Notes under the pieces: model-generated | Told to the model about the DNA's origin: nothing | The model's input: only the letters and a program-made list of their open reading frames with translations | Databases searched by the model: none | Made by a program: the position numbers and the translations under genes | Shown: positions 47,761-61,140 of the stretch, piece after piece | Position numbering within the stretch: position 1 is the first letter of the stretch | How the letters are laid out: each line of letters begins with the position of its first letter | From: Isoperla grammatica | Taxonomy: Eukaryota; Arthropoda; Insecta; Plecoptera; Perlodidae | Assembly: GCA_945910005.1 (NCBI GenBank) | Contig: OX246746.1 | Span: 41,414,837 to 41,478,836, forward strand | Direction: 5' to 3' | DNA: 64,000 nt

Positions 47761-49384
47761 GCGATCTATATTATACATAATAGAGAATTTAGCTGAAATT
47801 ATATATGAAACAAGTCACTGAAAAGTGTGCGTATTGTACGTTACACAAAGTATATTAGGAGAGATTAGCTATTCCAAGTGGGGAGTAGGGATGATACGGG
47901 GGGAGTAGGGTAAGAAAGCAGGTGTTATAACTTAGCCCGTGGGATAGAAGGAATAACGAAGACATCAGAGAGAGGGAGATGATGTCAACTCATACCCCCC
48001 TATAGTAAGTAGGGCCCATGCATGGACGGTCACTACCGAGTAACAGAATCACATGTGTTTCATTCATTTCAATCTTAGTATGTTATGCTGTCAATATTGT
48101 TACCGAAAACCTGTTAAAAAATTCTTCAATACATCAACGATTTATGGAAACATATTTTTTATGTTTCTTGGGGGGGTTCACGTGAATTGAAAAAACGTTA
48201 CATTTTTTTATCACCCCAAAAAAATTGTAAATTTGCAATCATGGGAAATCGACTACAAAAATATATATTTCATTCAGCCACAGGTGAGAGAAATCATGAA
48301 GCAAGGGATTATTAGTATTGTTACAATCTTAACAGTTTTCTAAGTTGCAAATCGCTGCACATTGATATTGATAAACTTATAAAAGTAAATAAATTTCATT
48401 CCTTGAAGTGGGCTCATGAACGTTGTACGTTGAGTGGTCGGCAATCGTAGGATACTTCCTTGCCGACTGAATTATTCACCCCCCACTACACCTCCGGGAC
48501 CGACCAGTGACGCAGGCAAGTAGGCGAACAGCTAAACAGCCCGTTGCAACACGTGGACGTGCCCGCCAGTCCGCCTTCATTAGAATAGCAAACTGATTGA
48601 CCGGCGAACACTCTCCTCAATGTAGGCCTGTATTCGAATGAGAGGGATTCGCGAATATAATTCCAAATTCTAGCTTAGTTCAACCCGGGCTCACGTCCCT
48701 CTGAACGAGAATAGGGGTTATGCAAAGCATAACAGATTGAAACTTCATTTTGGCAAATAGCTTGAAAAGAGTTAAGATTTAATTTATAATTCAATATCTA
48801 TACAGACATTCTCAAAAATGGATGCAAAATTCACTGTGTCTGGATAGTAGACCATTTCAATAATATCTCACATTATCTTAATTTGATACAATCATCACAC
48901 ATTTTTTAAATCCTTTTTGAGAATATTCGTAGATTGATAATGTCAAGACCCGCATCATTCCAAAATGTTGATATTGATTGTAATTTTAAAGACATCATCA
49001 TAACGTAAATTATCACGCTATTTAAGTTATTTGTGTAGGCAAGCTTGATAAAACAATACAATATATATTGTTGACTGTCTTATTCTGCAAGCGCTTCACT
49101 ATAGGCCTATCTACGCTACACTGTTGTTTATTCTTAGTTGGCCAGTTCTTGCTTTCATTTCACTAATCGTGGGGTACGTCTGGAGTATGAGAACAAAAAT
49201 CATTAGAACTATTAACTAAAATTGCAGACTTGTTTTATTAGTAGCTAAAAGGCAGCCAAATAAGAAAGATAAGTCAAAATATTATAATATATTAAAAATT
49301 CCGCCCGCGTTTTAGGTTTTCTTAAATATGTCCAGAAAGAATCATTTTTAAACTGATATCAAAACCTGGTGCTAAAACATAATC
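47761..49384. other. Unassigned DNA
   Basis: A GC-richer patch at 48420-48720 has several CpG sites but no recognisable gene. Nothing else seen. Confidence 0.45.
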
Positions 49385-50394
49385 GAAAATACTTTTATCT
49401 TTCCCGGGCGAGCACACAGCAAATAATACTTTTCAAATATGCTTTTTTTAGCTCAAGTACGCCGTATTTGGGCCCTACCGTTCAACTATGGGTAGGTACT
49501 GATTTCAATTCAATTATAAACTTTCAGATATCTATAGGAGGAAACATAATTCTTATAGCAGATTTATATAAAAATCTAGGGTTATATCTGGACTCTGGAC
49601 TAAGATTTAAAAAACACAAATCCTGTTATCCAAGCATGTTATGGAAAATTACAACACCTTTACAAATTCCAACACATGTTGCCACAAGAAGTAAAACTGA
49701 TGCTTGTAGATTTATTAGTACTATCAAAATTCGATTATGCGGATATCATCTATGGCTCATGTTTGGACGCTGTTGATAAACAAAGAATACAAAGAGCACA
49801 AAATGCATGTGTGAGATTTTCTCTAAATATAAAAAAGTATGAACACATATCACACCGATGTAAAGAAATTGGTTGGTTAACCATGGAAAATAGAAGGAAA
49901 TCTCACCTTCGGACACTTATCAACACAATCCTTACAAAGCAATCCCCACCCTATTTATACAATAAACTCATTAAAAGAAGCAGCAAGTTCCCAGTCAATA
50001 CACGAAATGCATACAAACTAACGTTATATACACATTCTACAACTATGTTCCAACGTTTTTTCACATACACCGCAATAAAGCTGTATAACTCTCTACCTAA
50101 GTTAATAATAACAAAACCCAAAAATGTATTCAAATTTAAAATAAAAAATTCTTACTGTCCTCACAGCCATAGTAGAAAGTAAATATATTATTTTATTTGT
50201 TATAATTCTTTTAAAATTCAGGCCTAGTTCTTTTTAGTTATTTTTATCTTTATCTAGTCTTAATTTCAGCTTATAGAATGATCTAAATTTTTAATTCATT
50301 AATGTACGTGTTGTACTATTATGCATTAATATTGTCTGTACTCATTGTAAATGTAGTAAAGAAGCTTTTAGCTTAACTTCGCCAAATAAAGACC
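49385..50394 (+). pseudogene. LINE (Jockey-like) C-terminal half and 3' UTR (copy 5)
   Basis: The first frame (49369-49776) carries the end of the RT palm region and NLGLYLDSGLRFKKH at about 49573. One frameshift near 49630-49680 leads into the second frame (49676-50182). That reads LPQEVKLMLVDLLVLSKFDY, ADIIYGSCLDAVDKQRIQRA, QNACVRF, then GWLTMENRRKSHLRTL, PPYLYNKL and KLYNSLPK before its stop. This is the typical post-RT domain of Jockey-type LINEs. The 3' UTR of about 210 bp contains a small hairpin (50359-50379) and AATAAA at 50385 just before the (ATT)n tail. 5'-truncated; with only one frameshift it is moderately young. Confidence 0.9.
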
Positions 50395-50645
<251 letters not shown>

Positions 50646-50880
50646 TGTTGAAATACATAGCCTACAAACTCGGTCAAAACCGGCATAAACATGTTGTACG
50701 GACATAAATGTCAAGTATTTCCATGTGTTTACCTTATTAAAATCTACCTAGAACTAATTAAATATATCATTGTCCATATTATTTTTTCCAAACCAAACTG
50801 TGGATGCTATGTACGGTCGTGGCCGATTTGTACTCATCCCAGCATTCGCTCTTCGTACGGTGGAAAACAACGAAAACCAC
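50646..50880 (-). repeat. Dispersed repeat X, copy 2
   Basis: Matches 32712-32950 over its whole length. Again the left edge is an (ATT)n tract. Beyond 50880 the two loci diverge. The 51028-51212 (ATT)n lies 148 bp further right. Confidence 0.85.
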
Positions 50881-51027
50881 CATCGGGATGGAGAACTTCT
50901 TGAAGTCTTCATTCTTCTTAGTTCAAAAATTTTCGCACTATCCTACATGTGTTCAAAATTATTGCTTTTTGCATCTCGATGTATATGTTTGGTTGGAGAC
51001 CAATTATTTTAATAATGTCATGTAGTT

Positions 51028-51032
51028 TTTTA

Positions 51033-51075
<43 letters not shown>

Positions 51076-51076
51076 G

Positions 51077-51136
<60 letters not shown>

Positions 51137-51141
51137 ATTAC

Positions 51142-51202
<61 letters not shown>

Positions 51203-51212
51203 AATAATAATA
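51028..51212. repeat. (ATT)n microsatellite
   Basis: About 58 ATT units with GTTTATT and AATTACT interruptions, ending in a short AATAATAATAA inversion of register. Confidence 0.96.
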
Positions 51213-53701
51213 TAATATGCATGGAATGGCAGCAGTAGTTATACCTTTCTAACTGACTGTACATTTGGCAGACGCAACAGAATAGCAACAATGGCGAGTT
51301 ATAGTTGATGCATCTTGCGGCTAAAAATATAATTTTGTTGCCCTATTATAAAATGTTTTTTTTTATCGCTTGCATCCAGTTTTTGTATGATTTATCAATA
51401 CAGGTATATAGATGTGACTGGTATCTACAACATGCATTTCTGCATACATGGATAAGTTCAATGGTTTTTGAATGAGCACATTTTCAGTAGAGTACTGTCT
51501 CACGAAATGATTCGGAATTCATTAATTTATAAAATTAAAACCAAGGGATTTAAACAATTTTTTTAAGACTATTAATGACGTATTGAGAAATATTTTACTT
51601 GAGGTTTAAAGTTGAAACGTACGCCGCAAACTTGGAAAAAATTATAAATTTAATTTCACGGTATTTTTTATTTGTATTATTATGTTTTTAATTGTGTTCA
51701 TTGATAATATAGTTCATACTATCGTGCCATTAAAACCCTTACCGGCTGTATTTCGACTGTCAGTTGGCATCAACATTCACCCAGTGAGCTGTATTTTTAA
51801 CTTTTTGAAATTAATTAAAAAATCACGTTTTTTTAAATGATTTTGTATATATATTTTTTTTTAATTTCCACAGGCACGCTCATCTGTCAACGCGAAGCGT
51901 TTTCCTAGTTTAGTCCTAAACATGCCTATAGATATGCCCATACGTAGCCTACAGTAACATGGTGAGTGGGTGGCTATTCTGGCCCTTGCATTGTTACGGT
52001 GACACCCAAACACAGTTTGGTCATTATGGCCATGGATGTGGCCACACCATATGGTCGAGGCTGAAAACGTCGCCGTCAATAATAGTTTACGACGTCCTAG
52101 AATACATTTTCCGAGCTGATTTGTTTATTATTTGCTGTATAATTTTTATTGGTGATGTTTTTAATTTCTTGTAGCTCAAACCAGAAATGAGAATTTTAAG
52201 TTTCTTGTGGATACAAAAATGATCTAAGAAAGACTTATGTCATGACTCCATAAATCATAAATTGGCAATTTTTTCCTTGTAAACACAATAGTTTCCGTAT
52301 ACACCTATACCTTATAATATTGGGATAAGGCAAATACGAACAGAACACACTAATATAAGGTCTATATTGTGTTTGTGTGTAACCTATACATACAGTATAC
52401 CTCACATATAGCTTTACGAATGTATATTGTTTAGTGAGTAGGCATAGGTACTGAAGATATTCAAATCAAACCCATCATGTAGGTTCCCAAACAAATTTGT
52501 TTCTCTGGTTATCTTGAATAATTTTGAATAATTTTGTAATAATAGACTCTTACAAACGTTTGACAAATTTATTGCATCATTCACACTCACTTCTATTTGA
52601 TCGTTCAACACTTTATTTCAGGGTAAACTCAAATAAATTGACCTATAGAAATGCTTTGTAATGTTATGTACAGGTTACATTGACCCTATATCCTATAGTG
52701 GACAAAGCACAAACATGATGGCATAGGCCTATAGCGAAACTAAAAAAAAAAAACTTTAGAGAACAAATAAAAAAGAGACGAGAGCATCCCTATATTAATA
52801 AATGGCCGACTAAATTCCCACGCTCGTCATATCATACTTGATAATTAGCTTGTGTGTTAAGAAATAGTTTTAAGACATATTATTATATAGACCAACAAGA
52901 AAAATTCCACATTTTTAAATATAAATAGGTTGAAGACATATTGTTATATAGAAAAACAAGAAAATTTACACATTTTTAAATATCCCTTGGTGTAGGTACT
53001 TTTGTAAAATAACGTGTGATCTTCAAAGGTGCATCCCTTTTCTGAAAAGGGATGATCTATAGAAACTTCAGCTGAATTGTCTACGGACGATTTTGTACTG
53101 CGCTCATGTCTCAATTCAGTTTAGTATTTGCTTCTGGAAATGTAATACTTTCCTGCTTACCAGTTTATGTATAGAAGATTGAGCACCAGCGTAGGTGTAG
53201 GCTACATTTTACATGGGCATAATCCTTATCTCCTCACTGAAATCTTGTCGCATCGAACAATATCTCAAAGACAACAGTAGTTATTTATACAACAAGCAGG
53301 ATGGATGGATGGATGGTTTGTCTACACAACATAATGAGTCATCCCCCTTTATAGAGCTGACGTTGACTCGTACAATATGCCCTAACCCTAACCCCCCAAA
53401 CAACATCGCCACACATTTATCATAGCTAACTTACACTTGAAACAAAACAGCACATTTTGTAAAATGAAAACAGTTTTTTAATAAAGCAAGTTTAACCTGA
53501 AGTTAAGCTTAAACTTGCATTAACAACTTTATGCTACTTTCTTCAAAGTTCGACTACAGACCTGAAATATGAAACGCAACCTAGTTTAATTTAGCTGGGC
53601 ATTTATAATGGCAGTAACTTACTACACCCTGGCTGTCATAAATCACTAGGCCTAAACTCACTAAAATATAACAGTGAGTGTATTAACTTGATCCGTGCTT
53701 A
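51213..53701. other. Unassigned DNA with small repeats
   Basis: Contains a ~60-bp tandem duplication at 52873-52985 (GACATATT.TTATATAGA, CAACAAGAAAA), (GGAT)n at 53299-53317 and a short CCCTAACCCTAACCCC at 53381. No supported gene; frames at 51861-52174 and 53213-53425 show no domain. Confidence 0.5.
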
Positions 53702-53710
53702 CCTTGTTGC

Positions 53711-53780
<70 letters not shown>

Positions 53781-53802
53781 ATTGTTGTTATTGTTGTTAT
53801 TA
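53702..53802. repeat. (TTA)n/(TTG)n microsatellite
   Basis: About nine TTA units, then about 11 TTG units with TTA interspersed toward the right. Confidence 0.96.
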
Positions 53803-56800
53803 ACAGCACTCATACACCAACGGGGAATTTTACGACACATGTCTTTTAAAATAACTCTGTAGGTATTTAGGCGTTATCACAATAATATACTGAGAGAAAA
53901 AATATATGCATAATAAAAACACAACTTCTCAAAATATCGCACTTTGTATGTAGGTAAGTTATTTGTGTAGCTGGTCCCACCATAAAGATAATACGCATAC
54001 GGCGGGCAGTGAGAAGATATATTCACTGGGCGTACGAAGTAGAACTAGTCGGTTGCCGGCCATAGTGGTGTGGCCCCTCCCTCACATGCCGAGCGATACA
54101 GCCGTGGTGTGGCGGGGATAGGCCGGTCGCTGCCCGCCATACATCTACACACTTAGGCGGAGTCTAGCGCTGGCTACACACACGAACTAAGCATTGTTCC
54201 TACAACCAAACCACAATTGAGAATAAAATAACGGTTTGGTATTATTGTTGGTGGATAATTTTGTAATTGTTTAATTTTAAGTATCCCGTGATTAACGGAC
54301 ACATATATTAAATTACAATTTAGAGCTATAGCAAGGACGGAAAAATATTCTCATTTGGGACAAATGGCAAGTGTTTTGGTTTTAAACTATCTTATAAATA
54401 AACTCAGTTGTGCTTATTACGAGATTTTCAATCTACTATAAAATTCGTTAGGAAATTACATTGATTAAAATGAAGGTTGGAGAATAAATAATTACAAATA
54501 TGAGATCACAGCAGCCTATTATACAAAACCATATTTCCATACCAGAAAGTACGTAAATACTAATGTAGGCCTAAGTCAACCACAATTGAGGATAAATTAA
54601 TGGTTTGGTATTCTTTGTTAGCGGTGAATTTTGTAATGGTTTCCTACATCGAGGTAATAACAAGACACACTGGAACCTGCAGTAACATAAGAGCTTTCAG
54701 TGTTTCACATATATAACCTATATCGTTGTGCTGATTACAATGTTATAAAGTCTACTTTCAAAACCTTGAAAAAACATGGATCAATAATGGTCGAATAATA
54801 ATTCACTGAAAGTGAGATTTTTAAATCTAAAAGAAGAAAATATTTCTTAACAATGGACAAATGCTTCATTATAGCTTATCAAAGATGTAATTAATTAAAT
54901 CAGATTGATGGTAACACATTCTTGATCGATTTGATGTCTAAAAGGACAGAACTTGTACAAACCATTCACAAATTTAATCAAAACATTATGACTGAACATA
55001 ACAATCTATGGTATTGATGTTTGACGTTTACATTTTATAATAAGAACAGTTACCGGTACTCACATAGTGGGCCTGTGTTTATTTATTTAGCTTACGAACT
55101 AAACGCATCTTCCACCACACAATAATAGGCCTTATTAGGTTTTCATTCATCTATATAATGTATTGAATAGGCTACTGTATTCTAATCTTCACTATACAAC
55201 GTAATCAGATGATGTTATGAAAGCGTGTTCTTCCGTTCACACCTCATATAAAGCGATTACGAAGACGCAGTCCTGATGGCGATAAGCTCATTTATCTCAG
55301 AATAGAAAGTAACGGTGTAAGGGTTAAAGTAACAATTGGGGCACTCATTTGGTGTAACATGTCATGTAGTCCTACCTTTATATTTACCAAAGCATATTAT
55401 TGGAAGGTCTAGGTATTCAAATCACGCTATGGTGATACTCAAGTTTCAAGACACCAATATTTGTATTTGAAATACCTGTTTTATTGTGGCTCCTGCAACA
55501 TATAGGCCTATACAAATATGAATACCAGTTTCCAGTTAAACACAAAACCAGATCAGATTGTCTAAAACTAAACTATAAAATCACAAAATTAAATGCAGTT
55601 GCCGGAATAACCCATCAATAGTTAATTGTATGTCTAGCTGTTTTCTTAATGCCATCTATTTTATATAAATCATACAGGCCTATTTTACAGTTAGGCCCAT
55701 GTCTGTTTGAACTTCTTGGCCATAGATGAAAGTTTTAAAATGCTTCGAAGACATACAAAGGATTTTTGAAGCAGTTGCTTGCTTGCAATTCTTACGAGCT
55801 TGCCAACAAGGCAAAAGTCACGACGCTTGCTTTAGCTCAACGCATTCCACAATTAAAAAAGTATTTTTATAATAGTCAAAGAAACGAAGTTCTTGACAAG
55901 CTAAGAACCGTTTGACGCTACCTAACTAATCTAGATAGCTGGGGCACAACATGTCAAATGTCCTAGTTATTACGGCACTCGTTACCTCAAAGCAATATGT
56001 TTGTGCAAAATAGATACCTAACAATTTGTAACTATTGTTAACCAAGACTTTTGAAATGAAAAATAATTTGTGGTGGAAAAGTGAAGTTATATGCTTTCGA
56101 AATGCACGTAGACCCTATTACTTTAGTAGTTATGTGATTGTATTAATTACCAATGCATGTTCCTAACATCGGAACTCAATAATCTTCCATCTGTAGCATT
56201 ACAAGCCTATTGACATCTCCATTCACAATAAAAATATCCTTCTGTTGAAAATCGGGTTTTAAACGGTTCGATATAGAGTAGGCCTGCCGGTTATAAACGT
56301 AATAAAACAAAAAATACACGAAATTATTTCATTACAAGCAACATGTATTCATATGAAACTTAAAAAATATGAAAATAAAAAATATTCATAAATAAATAAC
56401 ATTATGTATACACGATAAATATGAAAACAAAACTCGGAGTCTTTCTATTGTTTACTTATCAAAATCAATGTGGTAGAGTAGGCCTACGTATTCAAATTTC
56501 AGAGAATTTGCATTAGGAGGGCTACCTTTTATCATTAAACATCATTAACACCATCATTATTATTAATGGCATGACAATTTTTTCGGCATGTTTATTATTT
56601 AGGCTAATCAAAATGCTATATGAGCCCTTGAAAGGACGCGTGGTGTAACAACGTAACAACAAAAATGTGTTTCCACCACAATTAGATTAGTTAAGGCGAG
56701 TTTCATAATATACACAAGTGGAGTATTGACAAATGACCAAGTTTACGGTTTCTATGGTAGAGTGCATTATGGGTTTGTAAAAAACGAAATGCTCGTTTTG

Positions 56801-56871
56801 TTTTTTCAATAGTGGTGAAAGTCAAACATATATCATTGAGTGTTTACAATTTCTTCTTATTGTTTTACTTA
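53803..56871. other. Unassigned DNA with a diverged duplication
   Basis: AACCACAATTGAG(A/G)ATAAA, GGTTTGGTATT and GAATTTTGTAAT.GTTT occur at 54207 and again at 54577, with looser similarity extending about 200 bp. The GC-richer stretch 54000-54155 has short inverted ends, GGCGGGCAG/CTGCCCGCC. No supported gene in 3 kb. Confidence 0.5.
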
Positions 56872-57405
56872 CTTGCACTGTAATAATTGATGAACAAAGT
56901 ATCACTGATCATCAGCTAGACTCACAAAAAATTACGGATTCAAATTATAAATTTAAAAATTGATTTTTTTGATAAGTTTTATATGCAATAGTGGTGTAGT
57001 GCTTTTAATTGAATAAAACACACGAATCAATTAGGAATAAATGATTCCATAGTTTTTTGTATTTGCACTTTAATAATTAATGAAAAAATATCAATGATCA
57101 TCAGCTAGAGTCATCAAATACTACAGATTCACATTCTACACTTTTAAAATATTTTTAAAATTGTTATATGCAATAGTGGTTTAGTGTTTTTAGTGATTTA
57201 ATTGAATAAAACAATTAAGAAAACAGAATGTTTCTGTATTTTTGATAAAATTAAGTAGCCTAGATATGTTTTCACTTATATTGTAAAACCCCACCAATTT
57301 AAAGTGTCCGCCTAAGAAACTGAAGCATAAAACGCAAAACTCAATTTATCTCAAAACTAGACAAAGTTGACTTACTACCACTCTTCCATTCAAGGGCCCA
57401 TATAT
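56872..57405 (+). repeat. Dispersed repeat family R1, copy B, with internal duplication
   Basis: The first ~150 bp of the R1 sequence occurs twice in a row (from 56872 and from about 57061), and the remainder occurs once. It ends TTCAAGGGCCCATAT, the same end word as copy A at 1291-1615. Overall identity with copy A is lower than between the duplicated halves' best blocks, so both loci are old. Confidence 0.85.
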
Positions 57406-57631
57406 CATTTTTCTATCACTTTTGTAAGATGTTGGGTGTGTGTTGTTACCGACTCTAGCAGCTATTTTTAAGAATTATTTTTATAAAACTATTTTGAAAT
57501 GTTACGATCAGTAAATGATGTGGCTACAAAAAAGTATACTCAAACTTATACCATAAATATACTACCAGTCCATACCTTCAAACCAGCAATTTTTTCATTT
57601 GTATCAGCAATCAAAAACAACACATTTACAT

Positions 57632-57990
57632 TGTAAATTATTTATTTATTTTAGTGTGATCTTAGTGATAAGTGATGATTGATGAATGATAATGAGGAAG
57701 GGAGGAGGGGAAGCCTGATACCGGCACGTAGCCTACTCCTGTCGAAAAGTACCAAGGGGACCATCGGCTTTACGTCCCATCCGAAAGGACAGTGTAACTT
57801 TGACCAGTCATATAGGTTCCTCCACTAACCTGGACTGCCGAGCAGTTGACGAGAAGAACGAAGCTGTTACACAAGCTGTCGAACCCTCCAATCTGCCCTA
57901 GCCAACGGTAACTATAGTGTTTCAGAGGTGAGTGGTCAGCTTCGGTGTTCGAATGGGAACCTGATGACCGCGGCTAAACCGTTTGCTACA
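57632..57990 (-). mobile_element. tRNA-derived SINE with conserved core
   Basis: On the minus strand the head near 57990-57935 contains TAGCAAACGGTTTAG (box A-like) and GGTTCCCATTCGAAC (degenerate box B-like). The body contains TCGGATGGGACGTAAAGCCG, ATGGTCCCC, a core I recognise from SINEs of molluscs, crustaceans and other invertebrates. The 3' end is an AAATAAATAAAT tail near 57635. No coding capacity. The exact superfamily (for example MetaSINE-type) needs a database match. Confidence 0.65.
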
Positions 57991-58294
57991 CTGTCAATGT
58001 AGGCCTACGTATTATTATCTTTATAATAAGCACTCTATATAAACCCATATGCGTTAGATACAATCAGAGTTGTCTACATTATGTGATATAAACATTGAAA
58101 TAATTCGTTCCCGTTAAAACCCGACCCGATCGTTATAATACCGGTGTTTTAGCTGATTGATCTGCAGGTACGATGCATTAGTACTGACATGAGTGAATCA
58201 TGGAGTTTTGATTCACCGGGAATCAAAATTTTTTTTGGGGGGGAGGAGTAGAAGGTGCCACAGGTATTAATCTAGTTAAGATTAATTTTGTCGT
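57991..58294. other. Unassigned DNA
   Basis: No feature beyond a T8G9 run at about 58231-58247. Confidence 0.45.
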
Positions 58295-58818
58295 CAGGGG
58301 CCTCATTCCTGTACATTTTTTTAACTCTCCTTAACTCTCGCTAACCCCATGTTAAAATGACCCCGGGGTTAACTCCTACACAGACTTCCCTGCATAATTC
58401 GGAGGCAAATGTGACCCTGTCTGATAGTAGGGTTAAGAAGAGTTATCTCAACAATACTTTGAAATGCCGCCATTTTGTCAATACCCGTGTGTGTAGTTTC
58501 ACAAATGTCACATTTCAATTCTTTAATTGGGATATCCACCTACATGAATACGTTACTTTATGTGTTTATTGAAGTTAATAAATAACTTTGTGTATTTATA
58601 GTACATTATAAAGGTCCTACATATGTAAATATGTAGTTTTATTGAGTATTTTGTGGGCGTTTTGAGGTTATTGGAATGTTTTTGTTAGTTATTGTTTTTA
58701 TTTTGTCTCGTTTCTTCAACAATGTCTTCCTTCGATCGGCGTCTCAATTGCTGACTCCTGATTGGCTATTGACTAACACCGGGGTTAAGTTTGCAAATGT
58801 ACTGGAATCAGGCCCCAG
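58295..58818. mobile_element. MITE, 524 bp, TIR CAGGGGCCTSATTCC
   Basis: The left end CAGGGGCCTCATTCCTGTAC and the reverse complement of the right end CTGGGGCCTGATTCCAGTAC match for about 24 bp. Further inside, CCGGGGTTAA words are mirrored. GGGGCC(T/C) ends are common among PIF/Harbinger-type MITEs, which is my tentative class. The 71-codon frame at 58357-58572 has no transposase features. The right end overlaps the first unit of the following minisatellite. Confidence 0.75.
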
Positions 58819-59603
58819 GAGGCTACTGGCACGAAAAGTTGACGTCAAGAGGTTACTGGCACGAGAAATTGACGTCAAGAGGCTACTGGCACGAGAAGTT
58901 GTCGTCAAGAGGCTACTGGCACGAGAAGTTGACGTCAAGAGGCTACTGGCACGAGAAGTTGTCGTCAAGAGGCTAGTGGCACGAGAAGTTATCGTCAAGA
59001 GGCTACTGGCACGGGAAGTTGACGTCAAGAGGTTAGTGGCACGAGAAGCTGTCGTCAAGAGGTTGGTGGCACGAGAAGTTGTCGTCAAGAGGTTAGTTGC
59101 ACGAGAAGCTGTCGTCTAGAGGTTGGTGGCACGACAAGTTGTCGTCAAGAGGTTAGTGGCACGAGAAGCTGTCGTCAAGAGGTTGGTGGCACGAGAAGTT
59201 GTCGTCAAGAGGTTAGTTGCACGAGAAGCTGTCGTCAAGAGGTAAGTGGCACGAGAAGCTGTCGTCAAGAGGTTAGTGGCACGAGAAGCTGTCGTCAAGA
59301 GGTTAGTGGCACGAGAAGTTGTCGTCAAGAGGTTAGTGGCACGAGAAGCTGTCGTCAAGAGGTTAGTGGCACGAGAAGTTGTCGTCAAGAGGTTAGTGGC
59401 ACGAGAAGTTGTCGTCAAGAGGTTAGTGGCACAAGAAGCTGTCGTCAAGAGGTTAGTGGCACGAGAAGCTGTCGTCAAGAGGTTAGTGGCACGAGAAGCT
59501 GTCGTCAAGAGGTTAGTGGCACGAGAAGTTGTCGTCAAGAGGTTAGTGGCACGAGAAGCTGTCGTCAAGAGGTTAGTGGCACGAGAAGTTGATGTCAAGA
59601 GGC
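58817..59603. repeat. 30-bp minisatellite, ~26 copies
   Basis: The unit is GAGGTTAGTGGCACGAGAAG followed by TTGTCGTCAA, exactly 30 bp, so frames stay open on both strands. Plus reads VVKRLVAREV repeats; minus reads TTSRATNLL repeats. Stops at 59116 (TAG) and 59242 (TAA) break the plus frame, which argues against a real repeat protein. Variants GAAGCT/GAAGTT, GTGG/GTTG and GACGTC/GTCGTC are arranged with 60- and 120-bp regularity in 59041-59240. Left units (GGCTACTGG) differ from right ones (GGTTAGTGG). Confidence 0.97.
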
Positions 59604-60825
59604 CTACAAGTTTACGTTCCCATTTCTATGATCAAATGCTCTGACCTTGAACTTGAACTAAGGGGAGTGAAGGCACCTAGTAGTGTATTGATCGTGAGTT
59701 ATGGTGTTTGGTCTAGTAGGCCTAAAGTAGTAAGTGAGTCGAGGGTCACTACTCACGCACTCATTGACAAATAGCACAATTAGGGCACATGGCAACAAGA
59801 AATCATTTCGCACTAAGTTTCAATAACAATATACACTGCATCGAAAAAGTGAAAATCTGGTTAATTTATATTTAAAAAAAACGAAATACTGTTTACAAAT
59901 ATTGTCTTACTATTGAATTAAAATTGTTGATATTTCTAAAAATTTTAATTTGAAATCCCAACCGTATACTTAGCCTACAAGATAAGACATAGGCTATCTT
60001 ACATATAGTATTCTTACAAACCCAAATTGAGCCCGCTTTTCACTTTTTCAATTCAATTTTCAATTTTTTCTTTTTCAATTTTTCAATTAATGTTAGTTCT
60101 ATCTCTCTGCATCGGTAAGTTGAGCCTAGTATTCAGTCGGGCAAAATGATAAAACAAAGCTCTTAAACTGTATAGACAACGATATTATGATGAAGGGCTC
60201 GGAGTGACTTCAAAACACCTCAACATAGCATTACACTGGGTTGACTTATTAGGTCGGACGAGTTTACCAATATAAGACAAACGCAACTGTGTTAAAATAA
60301 AACAATTGATAGCTCTTGAAAGTGAATTAACAATGAGTAAAAAACAAAGTTTAACTCCATCTTGGATTATGAGCCATGTGTAGGACGAGTCCTAATCCTG
60401 GAGGTGTTTCCACACAAAGATATGTGTTTTATGTGGTATACTGGTGTGCCCGGACAACATTAGACCAGCTTTCAGCCAGTGGAAAAGACAACATGAAGTT
60501 CCAGTTTGTAGGCACCCAATGAACTTTTATGTAAGCAAATACATAATAAATGCTAATGTAAACGGTATACCAAAGACGAAAACTCGATATGTTACTCAAT
60601 TTCTTCAGTTTGGGGAATGGTTAATGTTTTTAAAATGTTTTTAGTAATAAATGCTAACACAAACTACCATGGTAAGTTATCGTCAAATTTACTCCTCTAA
60701 CTTATACCAGAATTTTATGTTACGTGTTGGGAAAACATTTGGCAATATTACGACACTACACCTGCAAAGTAGCCATGCAGATTACTATATGCTGGCTGGT
60801 GGCTGGGCTACCGGTACCGCCTTCG
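59604..60825. other. Unassigned DNA
   Basis: No supported gene. Plus frames at 60444-60644 and 60651-60860 lack domains; the second runs into the dispersed repeat below. Confidence 0.45.
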
Positions 60826-60870
60826 CGCTTTGCACTTTCGCTACCGCCAATTCTGACTGAAGGTTTTCCC
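60826..60870 (+). repeat. Short dispersed repeat, copy 2
   Basis: GCTTTGCACTTTCGCTACC, GCCAATTCTGACTGAAGG, TTTTCC; partner of 45797-45850. Confidence 0.6.
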
Positions 60871-61063
60871 CAGCCATGCGGCGTATATTGACACCAAGAA
60901 TCTATGATTGTGTTCTTTTTGGGAAAACTTAGTGTTTCCGATTCCTCTGAACCCTTACACAGTTATTTGCTGAAAAGTGGGAGATTTTTGGCTGTTTTCG
61001 AACTTTCAAATTTAAGAATCTTACGCAGTGCGTTTCTTCGGCTAGACAAACTGCATTCTGTTG

Positions 61064-61140
61064 GCGGTGCTGACATACAACACATAGACATGCTGACATG
61101 CTGACATGCTGACATGCTGACATACAACACATAGACATCA
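61064..61140. repeat. 8-bp array (ACATGCTG)n bracketed by a 23-bp direct repeat
   Basis: Four ACATGCTG units are flanked on both sides by GCTGACATACAACACATAGA, CAT. The bracketing copies suggest the array grew inside a short duplication. Confidence 0.9.

Noticed and set aside
53375..53400. CCCTAACCCTAACCCC as interstitial telomere
   Set aside because: Barely two units, which is not distinguishable from chance.
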